This document shows positions 49,901 through 62,880 of a DNA stretch of 64,000 nucleotides, one piece after another. Positions within the stretch are counted from its first letter, which is position 1; each line of letters opens with the position of its first letter. The notes below the pieces were generated by a model. The model searched no databases. It was not told where the DNA came from and saw nothing but the letters and a program-made list of their open reading frames with translations. The translations under genes and the position numbers were made by a program. The stretch comes from Pipra filicauda (lineage: Eukaryota; Chordata; Aves; Passeriformes; Pipridae), in NCBI RefSeq assembly GCF_003945595.2, contig NW_024104292.1, positions 1,922,001-1,986,000 on the forward strand, in the 5' to 3' direction.

Positions 49901-52110
49901 ATTTGCCATTCTCTCTAAAATATGTCTGGTCTGTATGGCATAAGTAAATTCTTTTTTGAGCCTTGCAGAATGGGAAGAGGAGAGCTGTGGCATTCATCTG
50001 GTAAATCTCAGAGAGCCAATGCTGAGATACTGTGAGAAGAAGGGAGGGATGGAAGCAGAATCTGTGCTTTGCTCAAGCAAGCATTAATGCTTCTTTACTG
50101 TCTGAATTTACAGTGAACTCTTTACTGACGGTCTCATACGTTACTTTTACTGCATTCAGATAAGGGCAGGAATGCTTCTCAACCCTGACATCCCACAGAT
50201 GAGCCGTAATGAAAATCTACATCAGGTGGTGCAACTTGCATGGGATATGGTTCCTTGGTTTAATTGAACCAAAAGAATCACTGAATGTGACCAGAGACAG
50301 CAAATCTTATTTCATCTGCTAATTTTGCTCTTAAAACAAGTTATGCCTAAATGTGCTTCAGCAACTTGTGACCTCTTCTTGGGATGAGAGCTGGCATGCA
50401 GCCTCCATTCTGTTCCATCTGTAGCTGGGGCTTTGAAAATGGAAATCTAGATATGGGAGCAGGTAGGGAAAGGTGGTGTGATCCCTAGGATGGAGATAGC
50501 ATGGCAGACATAAGTTCCCACAGTTTAAATGCTGCCAGAATGATGAACTTGTAGGGTTAAAAAAGGCTTGGTTTAGATTTTCTGATGATAACTTCAAACT
50601 ATCAAGTCAGTCTAATGAGGTGATAATTGTACCCTTAAATCTATACACTGAAAGGCCAGGGACTCAAATTTTACGGCAAATCATATCTGAGTATGATTAC
50701 CAAGTTGTTTCTTTTTAGTTGGATAGAATGACAGAACCACAGCTAGTGAGTTAGAGAAAGTTTCTTCATAGATTTCTATGGGTCTTAGATTAAGCATATG
50801 ATATTTGCTGGTCGATACAACAGAACATTCTGATATTTTAGAAGAAATTATTCACAGTTAAATGGTAATGAAGACTCAAACTAAATTGTTATGTTTCTCA
50901 GCCTCTTTCAGACACCCTGTCAGTTAAGGCAGAATATATACGAGTATATAAACTGCTGCTGGAATTTACCAGCAGGACAAAATATGTTTTGCTCCTGACA
51001 GAAATCCAGGTGCATCTCAGACAAAGACTAAATACCACTATTGCCTAAGATGGCAAAGGAACTGGAGGAAGATTTCATTCAGTCCATGTGTAGCAATTTA
51101 GAAGTTTTGTCCTTCATGTCCTCACCTCTGCTAATGGAAATTGGGCTCATGTTCACTGAAAGTAAAGGGCTGGAATGTCATCTGATGATACTTTAACAGC
51201 TCTCAGATGAGGTACCTTAGGTGAACATCAAGCCTGATGGAACAACTGCTGTAAACCTCAGTGAGTGACAGGAGAGTCAGAGCTATTCACGATGGTTAAT
51301 ACAAGTCTCTGGCAGACATTCATTGCACACATATTACATAAACACATATAAAATAAGAGTTTGCATTATTTTTATAAATATATATATCACACTTTAAATT
51401 AAACACATACAAATCATAGGTCAAGCTCATAAGAGGCAACACTGAAGGCAGTGGAAGAAAACTGGGATATAGGGACTTTTAAAACTTATTTCTGCTTTAT
51501 CCTACTTGGATGTTACTCGGAATAGAATTTGTTTCAGTGAGAATAGTTAGGTGAGTAATGACTGTATTCCTAAGGAAAAGATTTCAGAATAGACTTTGAA
51601 TCAATAAAAGAGCAATCTTTAGGTCTCTGAGTACATAACCAGAGAAAAAAATGAAGCAACTGTGATTTCTCTTGCACTGCATTTTTGGTTTTTGTTTGGA
51701 TGAACAAGCACACATACTGAAAGAACTCTTTGCCAACAGCAATAAAAGACTGTTTGCCAGACTGCTATTGCTTATATTATAATATTACATTGTGACTGGA
51801 GCTGTATTTATTGTATTTGGTACTTTTTGTTTGTGCATTGTTAGGTTTGGCTGGCTACAGTACTAGTATACTCAGGGCTGGCAGATTCTTTCATTCATTT
51901 TGCAGTGTAAATATACATTTTCACAAAGAAGCGATGCTTTTTGGGCATAATGAATTCAAAATCTCAGCTATGCCTTATACACAATGGTTAGAAGAGAGAA
52001 AGAAGGGAAGAGGGTCCTGCTAAGACTTTTTTGTACCTATAGTTACTGTATGAAATGAATGAAGCTAATTAGAGACTGACTGTTTGTTGTAAGTATAAGA
52101 AAACCAATAC
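43959..52110. other. Unique AT-rich DNA, no gene identified
   Basis: Many frames of 60-133 codons are present, for example 48082-48483 plus and 49115-49468 minus. None has a recognisable domain, repeat structure or paired splice sites that I would defend. No repeat family was identified beyond short A/T runs. Confidence 0.45.
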
Positions 52111-52117
52111 TGAATTG

Positions 52118-52244
52118 TTTTCTTTCTTTTGTTTCTTTCTTTCTTTTTCTTTCTTTCTTTCTTTCTTTTTCTTTCTTTCCTTTTCTTTCTTTCTTTCTTT
52201 TTCTCTCTTTCTTTTTCTTTCTTTCTCTCTCTCTCTTTTTTTTA
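52118..52244 (+). repeat. (TTTC)n pyrimidine tract
   Basis: About 125 bases of TTTC, TTTTC and CTCT units with almost no purines. The overlapping frames encode only phenylalanine, leucine and serine and are artefacts. It is a long polymorphism-prone microsatellite. Confidence 0.93.
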
Positions 52245-55200
52245 TATTTTTGAGTGGAAAAGGGTTTCAGCTGGCAGAAATCAACACAATTGTATTAATC
52301 TCAGTGGAATTTTTCTGGCTAACAAGATTTGCAGCTGAGAATCCTATCCAAAACTTAAATATCTATTGTCTTTTTTTTTTCATGAAAAGGAAAGCAGATT
52401 TGTCCCTTTTTCTCCCTTCTGAAGAAAACAACAAAACCACAAGAACAAAAAATCCTTAGTAGTCTTATACCTAATCATCTAGATCAGAGATATGTTGTCT
52501 TCATCTATTTCACCTCAAACATTCCTAAAAACCTAGGCATCATATCTTGGAGAGGTCTTTGCACTTTTGAAGCACAGAGGATGGCATTTCTTATAATCTG
52601 AGGTACATTTGAGAAGTAAAATCAGACTCACATGTTTCAGAAAGTTCCACCTCCCTACAGAGAGCCTGCCTTGCAATATAAAATGGTCTGTATTTCCTGC
52701 TGTAGCTTGTTATCCTTTAGAAAGTTCTTCACTAGTAGGTTGTACCATCTGTTGGGCAATTTGCCTAGTACCATTTTGAAAGCAGCACTCCTGTATTTAG
52801 TCATGTTGAAATGTGTAGTAATAGAGAAGATAGGCACCTGTCTCCCTTTTCCCTGTGTTAGATGAGGTTGGGGGAAAGAGCCTTGAGTGTTTTTCTTTTC
52901 TCTATTCTTCTTAATAATTTCAGTCTCTCTTTTTTCATTCCTCTGTGTAAAACAGTTCTGAGACTAGGCATCTAAACAAATCCTTTAAAAATTATTTTTT
53001 TTCTTTCTAAAGTTTTATTTTTTAGAGAGAGGAGAGGGAAGGAGATGATAACTGGAATTTTAAATTTGTTTTCTTTCTCTTAAAACCATGTCAGTATACT
53101 CAGAAAAGTTTATGATTTGATGCTGTTAGGTTTAGGGCTTTTTTCAGAATTTAATGTTTCCTTTGTATCCAACTAGTTCTATCTAAAATCAAAAAGATCA
53201 GTCAAACTGGCCTCACAGAGAATAAAATGACACCATAGGCTTCTTGCTGAAGCATTAACTCTAATGGCAGCTGCTGCCATTACATATACCAGCTGGGACA
53301 TAACAAAGGTGCTCCCAGAACCATCAAAGCCCTGAAAACTTGCAGGTCATAGGACTGTCTGTCACTCTGTGTAGTTGCCATGCCACATTGGTGTGGGACT
53401 TCTTCTGGATCTATGATGCTGCTAGTTTCCTCTGGAGGATAACCCAGTAACCACCTTTAAATTGGGGATAACCTGCTGTGAAATACAAGATACCTCTGGA
53501 TGGTAACATCCACTATACTTGCAGTGGAATATGCCACATGAAAATCCTGTGTCCTTGATGAGTAGGTGGGAAAAGGATACTATGTAGCAAGTGGAGGAGA
53601 AACCTTGTTGGAAATTCATCCCCTTTTGTCTTTCTGGATAGCTGTTATTGTACCATACTCCTTTCATATGGGAAAAAAAATCAAAAAATCATTTAAACAC
53701 CCCATAAAAAATAAAACTTGGAATTAGTAGAGTGAAACAGAAGCATATCAGGATATAAGGCTCTTATGAGGAACAGACAGAAAGACAGAAAACATCTAAT
53801 CAGAAGGAAGTGGGGCATATATAAGAAGATGAGCATATACTTATTCTAATCCAGTCAGGACAGTTGCGCCAGTCACTTTCTTCCTGTCCCTCTTCCATCA
53901 CCCAAAATGCTGCTTTAAGTAGCAGTGCAAACTGCAGATTTTATAAACACAGTACTGCTCCCAGCTCCAAGAATCAAGACAGGTCACGAAGAAGCACAGT
54001 ACTTGCAGCTGACCTTTCTGAGCACTGTATGGAAAATGATTGACGGTTCTTGTTTGGCTTAAATCTTCAAGGGCTGTGAGACAGTGTAACAAAAAGTCAT
54101 TTCTCATTCAGTCCCTATAGGCACATTAAATGTTTCATATTCCTTAAAAAGTCACTGAAGTTACAAAACTCATTACATTCTATTTTAATTATATCCACTT
54201 TTTCCCTTTTCTTCACTAGGTAGCAATTATTGGTGAATATATATATTCAAGTTAATCTGCATTTTCTTTCTAGTCTGAAATCTAATATGCAGTTGCATTA
54301 AAATTAGTCTGTTACCAAGAGAATATTCCAATAAAAGCTGGTAATAATGAAATAATTCTGTTTGGATTTAATATAATTCCATATTAAATATATTAAGGGT
54401 TCTTCCATAACCTCTTTCCTCCTTTGATATTTTTCTCTTCTCTTTTTTGGTGCCGTTCACCAGCACAGCTCATGAAAGTAAAATCTTTTCAATGTCCTCA
54501 AGGTGCAAAGAATATTGTTGCATAAAGGGTTCCCAAAAACGGTTGTATTTTTAAACATATCTATGCTGACACTTGTGACTGACCAATAAACTTATAAAAC
54601 AGAAAAGGGCTCAGAGGAGATGGATAAGGATGATGTGCCCGTGAAGCTCAAAATAACACAGTGTGTGACTGACCACAGCTGCTGCAAAGAATGTGAGTTT
54701 TATCTCAACACAAAAAGGGGTGGGGAAGGTGGCCTTTGTTGTAGATAAACATTTATCAACTGGTGGTGTAAATATTTCTCTCTGTGTTCATTAGAGTGAC
54801 TACATGTCCCTGAGTTAGCTAGACTAGAATGGGGAGGGTGAATATGTAGCTCAGCCCAACATAGAATATAAAACCTGAACAACTAACAAAAGAAGCAACG
54901 AGCTTGAACTGGCTTCAACACACATATTCCTTCCTGGCAATTGGGAAGTGTCATACCAGTGAGCATGTTACAGGGATGAGTAATGTGAATCACATTGGTA
55001 TTGTGATTGAACTGCATAATGCAATTGCTATACATTTTGCAAAGTGTACCTTATATCTGTATTGCATTGTGCAACATTTATTTGTCATTGTTAAATCAGG
55101 AATCCCGTCTTTAAATTACTAACTTGATGTTACACCTTAGCCACTCTACCTAGGGAAAATCTAAAATAACTTGATCAGAGGGTATTGGACTCCGACAAGG

Positions 55201-55597
55201 TTGTGCAACAATTCTGAAATCAGTCTGAGACTGTTGGAGTGACATTACTTTGGAAATGAAACAACAATAATGGGCAGAAGACAAAGCCAGAAGTAGATTC
55301 TTTCAAAATTTATATCTACAGAATAAAATTGCTCATGGTAGAATTTGGTTGGAATGCAGTGATAAAATAGTAATTTCTTAGAAAGGATGATGATGTTTGC
55401 AAAGATCAGGGCTGTTCAGAAATTTTCCTTTTGGTTTCACTGAACTGGCAGAGATGTCTAAACATTACCATGATTGGCTCAAGGCAGAGAGGAATATCTC
55501 TAGAACTGTGAATCACTTCCTTTAGTGGAGTTTCCCTAGTTAGTTTTTTTGTTTACTTGTTTTTTAATTTCCCCTTCAAAGACTTTTCCCCCCTCAT
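52245..55597. other. Unique AT-rich DNA, no gene identified
   Basis: A minus-strand frame at 53422-53667 (81 codons, cysteine- and glycine-containing) looks slightly protein-like but was not matched to any family. No splice pair or repeat was recognised. Confidence 0.4.
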
Positions 55598-55669
55598 TTT
55601 TTTACAGTATTTTTACTGTTTTTACCATTTTTACTGTATTTTTACCATTTCTTTGCTTATTTTTTACAG
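55598..55669 (+). repeat. Imperfect ~20-bp tandem repeat, T-rich
   Basis: Units of the type 'tttttactgtatttttacca' occur about three times and end in TTTTTTACAG, which also forms the acceptor of the candidate exon that follows. Confidence 0.6.
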
Positions 55670-55917
55670 TATTTAGAGGACAGGATCTCAAACTCATTTA
55701 CCCAGCCTTTGCTGACATGAGTTATCGTGGCAGCCAAACATCACCAGTTTGTACTGTAATGGGATGGTGTAGTCTGGCCATTGGCCAAAATAAAGCTGTT
55801 GTCCACTCTCTGCTGTGGACTACAGTAGCTCTTGCTTATTGTAGGCACCTGGAGAAGATTGCAGAGCCTGCAGATCACCTGCATTTTGGACAGCTGGTCA
55901 CCAGATCTAAGGGACAT
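55670..55917 (+). other. Candidate exon of unknown gene (248 nt)
   Basis: The block follows a long T-rich tract ending in CAG (55667-55669) and is closed by ACAT followed by a full GTAAGT donor (GT at 55918). It is GC-richer than its flanks, and one frame is open throughout, including 'YPAFADMSYRGSQTSPVCTV' and 'YCRHLEKIAEPADHLHFGQL'. I do not recognise the product. The block ends on a codon boundary, which matches the start phase of the block at 57636. An unclassified old repeat with chance splice signals is an equally good explanation. Confidence 0.2.
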
Positions 55918-57635
55918 GTAAGTTGCAATGGAACAGCGCATTCTGATGTTTTGTTTCTTAGTTTAAACAGTCTATAAATTAAAATTACACATTTTTAAAC
56001 TTAAATATTTTTGTGCTTTTAGAAGTCAGACAGAGCTCTGCCTTTCTGTCTATCCTGAGATGCCACAGACTCATTAGCACTCTTTGGGACCATGTCTTGT
56101 AATAGTATAACTTAAATAATAGATTTTATTCACAGTAAGAAGACATAAGGGAAAATGAATTAAAAAAAAAAAAAAGCAAGTATGTGTAACCCCAAACCTT
56201 GTGAGCCAGTACCTTTCATGGCAAAGGCTGAAATTGGAAAGGGGCAAGATCGCCTTCCCTTCCATGTACGTGTCCCACATCCTTCTCGCTTCTTGTAAAA
56301 TACCTGCTCATGGCAAATATCTTTTTCTTCACCTGTGTCTGTGGTGTGACTGTTCACTGGATTGGATGTGTGTATGTCTTAAGACCCCATGGAAACCACA
56401 AATTCCCACTGTTTTATTACCATTACTATATCTCTTGAAATTCAAGCTCAAATGGAACAGCTCTGAGGACAGGGATGGAAAGTAGAACTAATTGGAAAGA
56501 GAAACTGACTGAACCATTTTTCTTCAGTTTAATGAGAGTGAAAATGCTTTGTAACATAGTGTTGATTTCAGAGGTATATTATTTTGAGGAAAAGTTCAAA
56601 AAATTTCTAAGTAAATTCCAAGGGGAAAGAATCCCCTTTCACTCTTTGAGAAAATTCTCCTGTATTTTTGTTTAGGAGTCACATTTAGTTTTTACTTCTG
56701 TGTTTAACTATATACCTTCTATGTTAGTATATTAGATGAATAATATTCTATACTATATATTTGTAAACATTTTGTACATACAATGTATTCTAAAAAGGTG
56801 AAAAAAATTAAAATTATTTGATCTGGACAAATAATTTCCAGTGTTGCAAAATATAATGCCAGAGATATCAGAATTGTCCTTTTAGAGTTTGTCAAGTCCT
56901 TCACAAAAATGAAATATATGTGCTCTGATATCCTCCTTTTATAGACAAGCCTTCAGAGCTCAGTCAAAATTGTTCAGAGTAGCTGTAGTAGTTGAATGGA
57001 AAGAAAATAAATTTAAAATACTACTAGTATTATACTGGTATTTTAGGTCTCTAACAGGATACACTGAAAAATCATCAAACACCATCAAGATTTTTAAGTG
57101 AAGGATATATCTGAAAAATTGAAGACTGTATGACACTCTCTTACTAAATATTTTGCCAAGGTCCATTTCTTTGCACACTTCACAGCAGTTGAGAACATCT
57201 GGGTCTATTTGGTCCTCTGTCTTCTGTTCTGTCTGTATGCTCCCTCAGGCAGAGTCTGTGCTGCAATCTGTTTCTACACACAGTCGGGCATGATGACTCC
57301 TAGTTTATGACTCAGGGCAGATTTACACCAGCACAGGCTTGGAAAGCATTACCTGGGATTTACAAATCTAGTGTAGTGGTCTAGGCCTCCCGAACCTAGT
57401 CTTTCACGTGCGGTGGCTTGACAGCTCTGGACTTAGTCTGCAGCACAGATGTACTTGCTGTGTACACACTCCCATGAATGGGACTATGCAAGTGCTGGTA
57501 GGGGTCTTTGGCTTAAGAGGAAGCAAATGCTTGCTGCCACAAAAGCTGTATGTTCCCATTTCTAGCATGATTATAGAAGGAAGAGACGATGGAATTGCCT
57601 TCCTGAATGTTCACATTTTTCTTTTCCTTTTGCAG

Positions 57636-57736
57636 AGGAATGCCAGTACCTTGCTGAGCTTGGCAGACCTCATCTTTGGAGCTCATTGGAACATAGTCGA
57701 AACTGCCATCCTTGGCCCTTTTCATGAAGAGGCAGG
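57636..57736 (+). other. Candidate exon of unknown gene (101 nt)
   Basis: A strong acceptor ('ttttcttttccttttgcag', ending 57635) is followed by a 101-nt open block reading 'RNASTLLSLADLIFGAHWNI' and 'VETAILGPFHEEAG'. A weaker donor follows (GTAACA, GT at 57737). Its start phase fits the end of 55670-55917. The opposite strand is also open here, for 100 codons from 57815 to 57513, and reads as protein-like, so neither strand is proven coding. Confidence 0.18.
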
Positions 57737-59070
57737 GTAACAAAGCACCTGGGTCAGGGTCTGGCCCTGGTCTTATCTTACGCTGTAAATCATTGATGGA
57801 GACATGGAAACCCAAACGCTAACTTCTAGTTTCTTTCCTTGACTCTGGAGAGAAATTTTAAGGAGCAAGGTCTTCAACAGAAAAAATGGTAGAGATAATT
57901 TTGACACTGTTCTCACCTGGTGTAACTCAGAGCTATGTTTGTAAGTCCATAGATACTCTGATGTAGTGCTAGAGGTGCTGTCAGTGAGGTGCCATATTAA
58001 ATGGCTATCTCAATTAATCATGAGACTTAAAAAAATAACTATTATATCTTCAGATACAATGCCTATTCCTTTTTTTAATTTCTGTCTCAAAAAACCCATA
58101 AACCACACACACAGAGATTTTTCAAATAAAAAAATAATTGGATTTTGCTTTAGAAGAGTAGTCTGAATTACTCCATAATTGCACTGATGAAAAAAAAAAA
58201 AGAGCTAAGACTGTGGAAACTGTAATTAAAGTACAACCTTAAAAGGATTGGAAGTTAATACCTCTGAATCAAAAGAAGGTCTTTCAACCTGTAGCCTCCA
58301 CAGTCTTGTCTTTACCTTACAGCCATTAACCCTGAGAAGTAGTGTTAATAACAGTAATTACCCTATGTTTTTATTCTAATGTACCTATGCCTAAATTCTT
58401 CTGAGTGCATGGCAGAGATGCAGCTGTGAATAAACTCTGCAGCTTCCTCACCAGAGACTGTGACTTCCTCTGTGTGTTGTGGTTGGTAGGTGCATTCATT
58501 TCTAAGCTCTCTTTGGTACAAATGACACAGCCACACACTGACTGAAATGCCTCCCCTATAGCAATGAGGTATGACATCTAACTTGTGAAACCTCACCTAT
58601 ATCACTCAGTCCCTGTTATTGCCTGTGCTTTTTCACATCGAACAGAAACCCAGAGCTATGAGGAGCAGGAGGAAAAAAGGTGCAAGAAACCCTTTTTCTT
58701 ACTCTGCCTTGCTCTTAGAGAGAGCGTATCAGAAATGAGTCTGGGGAAGGGGTTTTGTAAAGGGAGAAACACACAGAGGAACAGGCTTGTAAAGCTCACA
58801 GAGTGACTGTTGCTTGTTAATTTGTCATCACCCTTCTCCTCTAGCCTTTCTATGTGAATGTCCTATTTCAATGGTGATGTTTCTGGATAAAGTCGAAGCC
58901 TATTCAATGTCCTGTGAGCTGCTGAGCACATTTCAGAGGCTGAATAACCAAGGCCTTTGACGGGAAAGCAAGGAAAGGCTTTACTGAGATAGGGCCTTTC
59001 ATCCAGGATCTTCTCTGTTGTCCTGTTGGTGTTATGACGAGGGTCTCTTTCTCTCATCCTGGAACGCAGC

Positions 59071-59114
59071 CTCTGGGGCTGCTAACTCTGCTAACTCTGG
59101 GGCTGCTAACTCTG
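59071..59114 (+). repeat. 24-bp tandem repeat, 1.8 copies
   Basis: 'ctctggggctgctaactctg' followed by 'ctaa' is repeated immediately as 'ctctggggctgctaactctg'. The copies are identical. Confidence 0.9.
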
Positions 59115-59210
59115 ATCATAGCCTTAGCTATAGTACGCAGGGAAAAACCTGTTTGAGCATCTGAATGGTGGACCAGAATCACACACACAGTTGTAATTAC
59201 ATCATTTTGG

Positions 59211-59222
59211 CCACTGGAGGGC
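59211..59222 (+). promoter_or_regulatory. Weak CTCF-like site
   Basis: CCACTGGAGGGC matches the CTCF core CCASYAGRKGGC with one mismatch (G for A at position 6). It is in the same orientation as the site at 40.4 kb. Confidence 0.15.
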
Positions 59223-59772
59223 TCACAGTTTGTTCATCAGCTCTGTAGAGAGACATGGAGAATGAAGAAAAAAACTGAGCGGAGTGCTCAGTTCCAGGGA
59301 CCTATAACCTCTGTGCATAGATTGTAAGGTCTCTATGAAAATATTTTACAAGCTCAGGCTTTACTTCTCATGTTATACTCTTGCATCCATCACATGAGGA
59401 AGTCAGGAGGGAGACAGGGGTCATCTTGAGGTAATGTGCAGTTTTAACAAACCTCTAGGAAATTACCTGCTGCTAAGTGAATCCTTCTGTGCCTTGTTTT
59501 CTTATGACTGTATTGCTTCTGGCTCAGGAGCTTGAACTATTTCCTGCATTAGACTGTGTAGACAAACTTTGTGTAGGTAAAGAGTTTCCCAAGTGTCATG
59601 AATCACTTGGACAATGAAGTTATTTGTAACTTGGTATTGGTATTCTCTGCAGTCACCTGGGAAATTGCCAGTGGAAAGCTATTTTGGTATCTTGGTGCAA
59701 TATTTGCAGGCAAGAAATGTAATTGGTTGTTATTTGACTGAGGGACACCGGTCAGTGCCCATGTTTTGTCTG

Positions 59773-59831
59773 TAGTCCATCACTCTGGGGCTCTTAGTCC
59801 ATCACTTAAGAGAATCCATCGCTTAAGAGCA
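59773..59831 (+). repeat. Imperfect ~20-bp tandem repeat
   Basis: Three diverged copies built on 'tagtccatcac' and 'ttaagaga' ('tccatcacttaagagaatcc' and 'atcgcttaagagc'). Confidence 0.65.
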
Positions 59832-62487
59832 TAAGAAAGAGTTTTCTGATGGTCTGTCATGCCAACTTGGTTTTGCTCTGGTGTTTCATATTTCATGCCT
59901 GGAACAATAAAAGTTTGGGTTTGGCTCAGACACAATTTTAAGGACGCAAAGGAGAAATCCCAGAGGAATATCTGACAGCTTGTGTAGTGGATGACATTTA
60001 ACTAGATACTTAAAATTACCATAAGGATCTACATACTCACCACAAAAATAACAGAATGGAGAAAGCTACTGTCACCAGGTTAGAACATTTATTTACTACT
60101 CAGAATTCCTTTCTGTTTTTTGAGATATTCAGCTGCCAAAGGCAGTGATACAGTCTCCTAGTAACATTATTTTAAGGCTAATTGCTACCTTAAGTTGTAG
60201 CTTATGATTCCAGTCCTCCTGAAGTCAACCCACGTATTTCCCCTGACATCAAGACAAACAAACTTTGACTGCAATGGTTACCATATCAACTTCCTCTTAA
60301 TTTGAGTTGCACTCCCTGAATGATTTTTCTTCTTTTATGATAATGTATATATAGATGTTAATCTGTTTGTGTAAGAAACTGTTAAAATATCTCCATATTC
60401 ATCTCTGTCTATCAGTCAATGACAAGCATAAATGCATTAATACTGAGAGAGATACAGTGCAATTCCATTAGCTTATTAATAAGACATCAGGATGTTTTAG
60501 AGCCTGTTAGTGCTGTGTTTTGGGATATGATCTGCACTCTGATAAATCTTCTGGAGTGTGTAGGCAGTGAGCAGAACGCTTTTCCTTGTCAGTAACTTCG
60601 TGACCATGGACAGAGAGATGTCTGTTAATCCATTACAAATGGATGTTGCCATAGTTCTTGCTTTGTCAAGATTTCCAGTGCAATCAAAGCTCACATCCCT
60701 TCACATACCTGAGGTGACACAATACTCATGTCTTCTGCCCTCAATCATTTAATGGAAGTTTTCTGAATTATCCTTTGGAGACACCTATCACTTTCCAGGA
60801 TTTTTATGAGAGCACTGAGTTATCTGTAATAGTCTTAAAGCTCAAATCATCTGAACTCTGTCTCAGCTACAGCCCGGGGTGTTACTGGTCCTACCTGAAC
60901 CTAAGTCAGTCAGATAAACTGGATCAGTTCCCTTGTCTAGTACAGAGAGCAAGTGGCAAGACACAGCTTGCACCCAGAGAGCTGAACACACTTTTCATCC
61001 CAAAAGTAAGTTGGTCTCATTCTTGGAGCCTCTTGGAAAGAGCTTCATGCCTTGGTGATGTCCCGAGCCATGCCTGGGCATTGGGTGGAGGATTGTAAGG
61101 TGGATAAAACTCTTTCAGGAGCATTCCAATGGTGAGAAAATGAGCTGCCATGGGACACAGCAGGGTGTTTCCCCTGGACTTGTTTCATTTGTTGTGTATA
61201 TGTAGCTCTTGAAAGAAGTGTGCACATCAGTCCTTAGAGTCATTTCTCAATATAGCATCTACCAGTTACGCTTACCTTCTTAATAAAAGTGTTGTGACCT
61301 GCTTTAATTGTGGAGAAATATACAGTTCTGAAACTAGGAGTTACGACCAAGAATTCAAATTCTAAAGGAAAGAAACTTAACCTTTGAAAAGAATACAAAG
61401 AGCTCTATACTCTTCCTCTAAATCAACAGGGAAGGGTATGCACACCTGAGTTAATTTAAAGAGATAAAAGCTTTTCCTATTGGTATACCTGTTAAGCACC
61501 TTAAAATATGCACTGAGATAGAATGTTACCATAATTCTAATTAAATTTTAGTTCCTTATGAGACGATAAGTTTGATATCAGAAAGAAGTTGTTTCTCTTT
61601 AAAAAAAATAATCTAACTCTTCTGAGAGCAGAGCAGAATGCAAGTTTCTTCATAATATTTACTCATGAGAGGAGTCGTTCTCAGGAATTAAATCAGCATT
61701 GCTTTACATCATACAAGAAACTTGCCTAGAGTATTGTTGTGCAAGGACATAAATCACTTACAGCTTCCACAAACATAATTCATATTTGACCACTGGCCTT
61801 TGAGCTTAGAGAAGCAAAGTCCCAGGGATGAATGTGAGAAGCAAGTTGAAGGGAAAATATAGTGAAAATAATAGAAAATCTGCCTGGGCAAATCAGGTAC
61901 TATATAGTCATTCGCAAATGATTTCCTCTTTTATGAAATTGATATTTCTCGGGGAGAGATTAAATTAATACAGAACAGCATTTCTGAGCATTTGAGAAGA
62001 GAAAAACCCAACTGGTGCTTCTTACCACACTAGGGAATTGTTTGTGTATCCAGAGTTTCCAAGTAGTTGTTCTAGAGTTACAGACCTTAATTTCTGTCTA
62101 AATTACTTACATCTACCTATGGAAAAGGAGAAGCAGCTCCTCAATTTTATAGAACTATCAGTTTGGAACTTTGTAATAGTTCTAATGGCTTAAACTTATA
62201 ACTTCTAGTGAACTGCCCCCCAAAGAAAAACAAATCCTACTCAATCACAACTTAGCTGTTTAGATTATTTATGTTTTTTGATGAGAACTGTAGGGTATTT
62301 TACTTAGTTCATTAACTACACAGCAGGAGACTGGCAGCTTGCTTTCTATAATTTGAAATTAATGAACTACAGCGTAATATATTGTAAGCAGAAAATGGAC
62401 ATTCTGATGATGGGAATAGGGTGAGTGGTTTGGTTTTTTTTGTATTCTCTAATATAATGATTGCCAGCCTCTACAGACACTTAAAAA

Positions 62488-62880
62488 ATCATAGAATCAT
62501 TTAGGTTGGAAAAGACCTCTAAGATCATCAAGTCCAACCATTAATGAGCACTGCTAATTTCACCACTAAACCGTGTCACTGAGTGCCATATCTACACGGT
62601 TTTTAAACACCTTCAGGCATGGTGATTCCACCACTTCCCTGGACAGGGCTTTCCAATCCTCAACAACCCTTCTGATTAAGAAAACTTTCATAGTATCCAG
62701 TCTAAACCTCCACTGACACAACCTGAGGTTGTTTCCTCTTGTCTTATTTCTTGTTACTTGGAAGAAGAGATGGACCCCCATCTCGCTGCAACCTCCTTTC
62801 AAGTAGTTGTAAAGAGTGAGAAGGTCCCCCCTGAGCTTCCTTTTCTCCAGGCTAAAGAAGTAACTCTCTTGAATCAAATC
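62488..62880 (-). mobile_element. CR1 LINE 3' end with open ORF2 C-terminus
   Basis: Read on the minus strand, 62877 to 62566 is open for 103 codons. It gives the C-terminal end of CR1 ORF2 ('FFSLEKRKLRGDLLTLYNYL', 'KGGCSEMGVHLFFQVT', 'SREVVESPCLKVFKNRVDMA', ending 'LSDTV' and a stop). The remaining bases to 62488 are the CR1 3' tail ('tcatagaatcatttaggttg' on the plus strand). The copy begins abruptly inside ORF2, so it is 5'-truncated and cannot be active. The absence of frameshifts and stops in this part suggests a younger insertion than the 1.2 kb copy. Confidence 0.93.

Larger units (their letters stand above)
57737..62487. other. Unique AT-rich DNA, no gene identified
   Basis: No gene was identified. 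An open block at 60781-61005 ends at a good donor (GTAAGT, GT at 61006), but its acceptor (TTGGAG, preceded by a poor pyrimidine tract) is weak. Small tandem repeats at 59.1 and 59.8 kb and a weaker CTCF-like site are listed separately. Confidence 0.4.

Noticed and set aside
52115..52459. Phe/Leu/Ser-rich 114-codon frame
   Set aside because: It is a translation of the (TTTC)n microsatellite and flanking AT-rich DNA.
60781..61005. Open block ending in a GTAAGT donor, considered as a third exon after 57736
   Set aside because: The acceptor is weak, and its phase does not fit the end of the 57636-57736 block.
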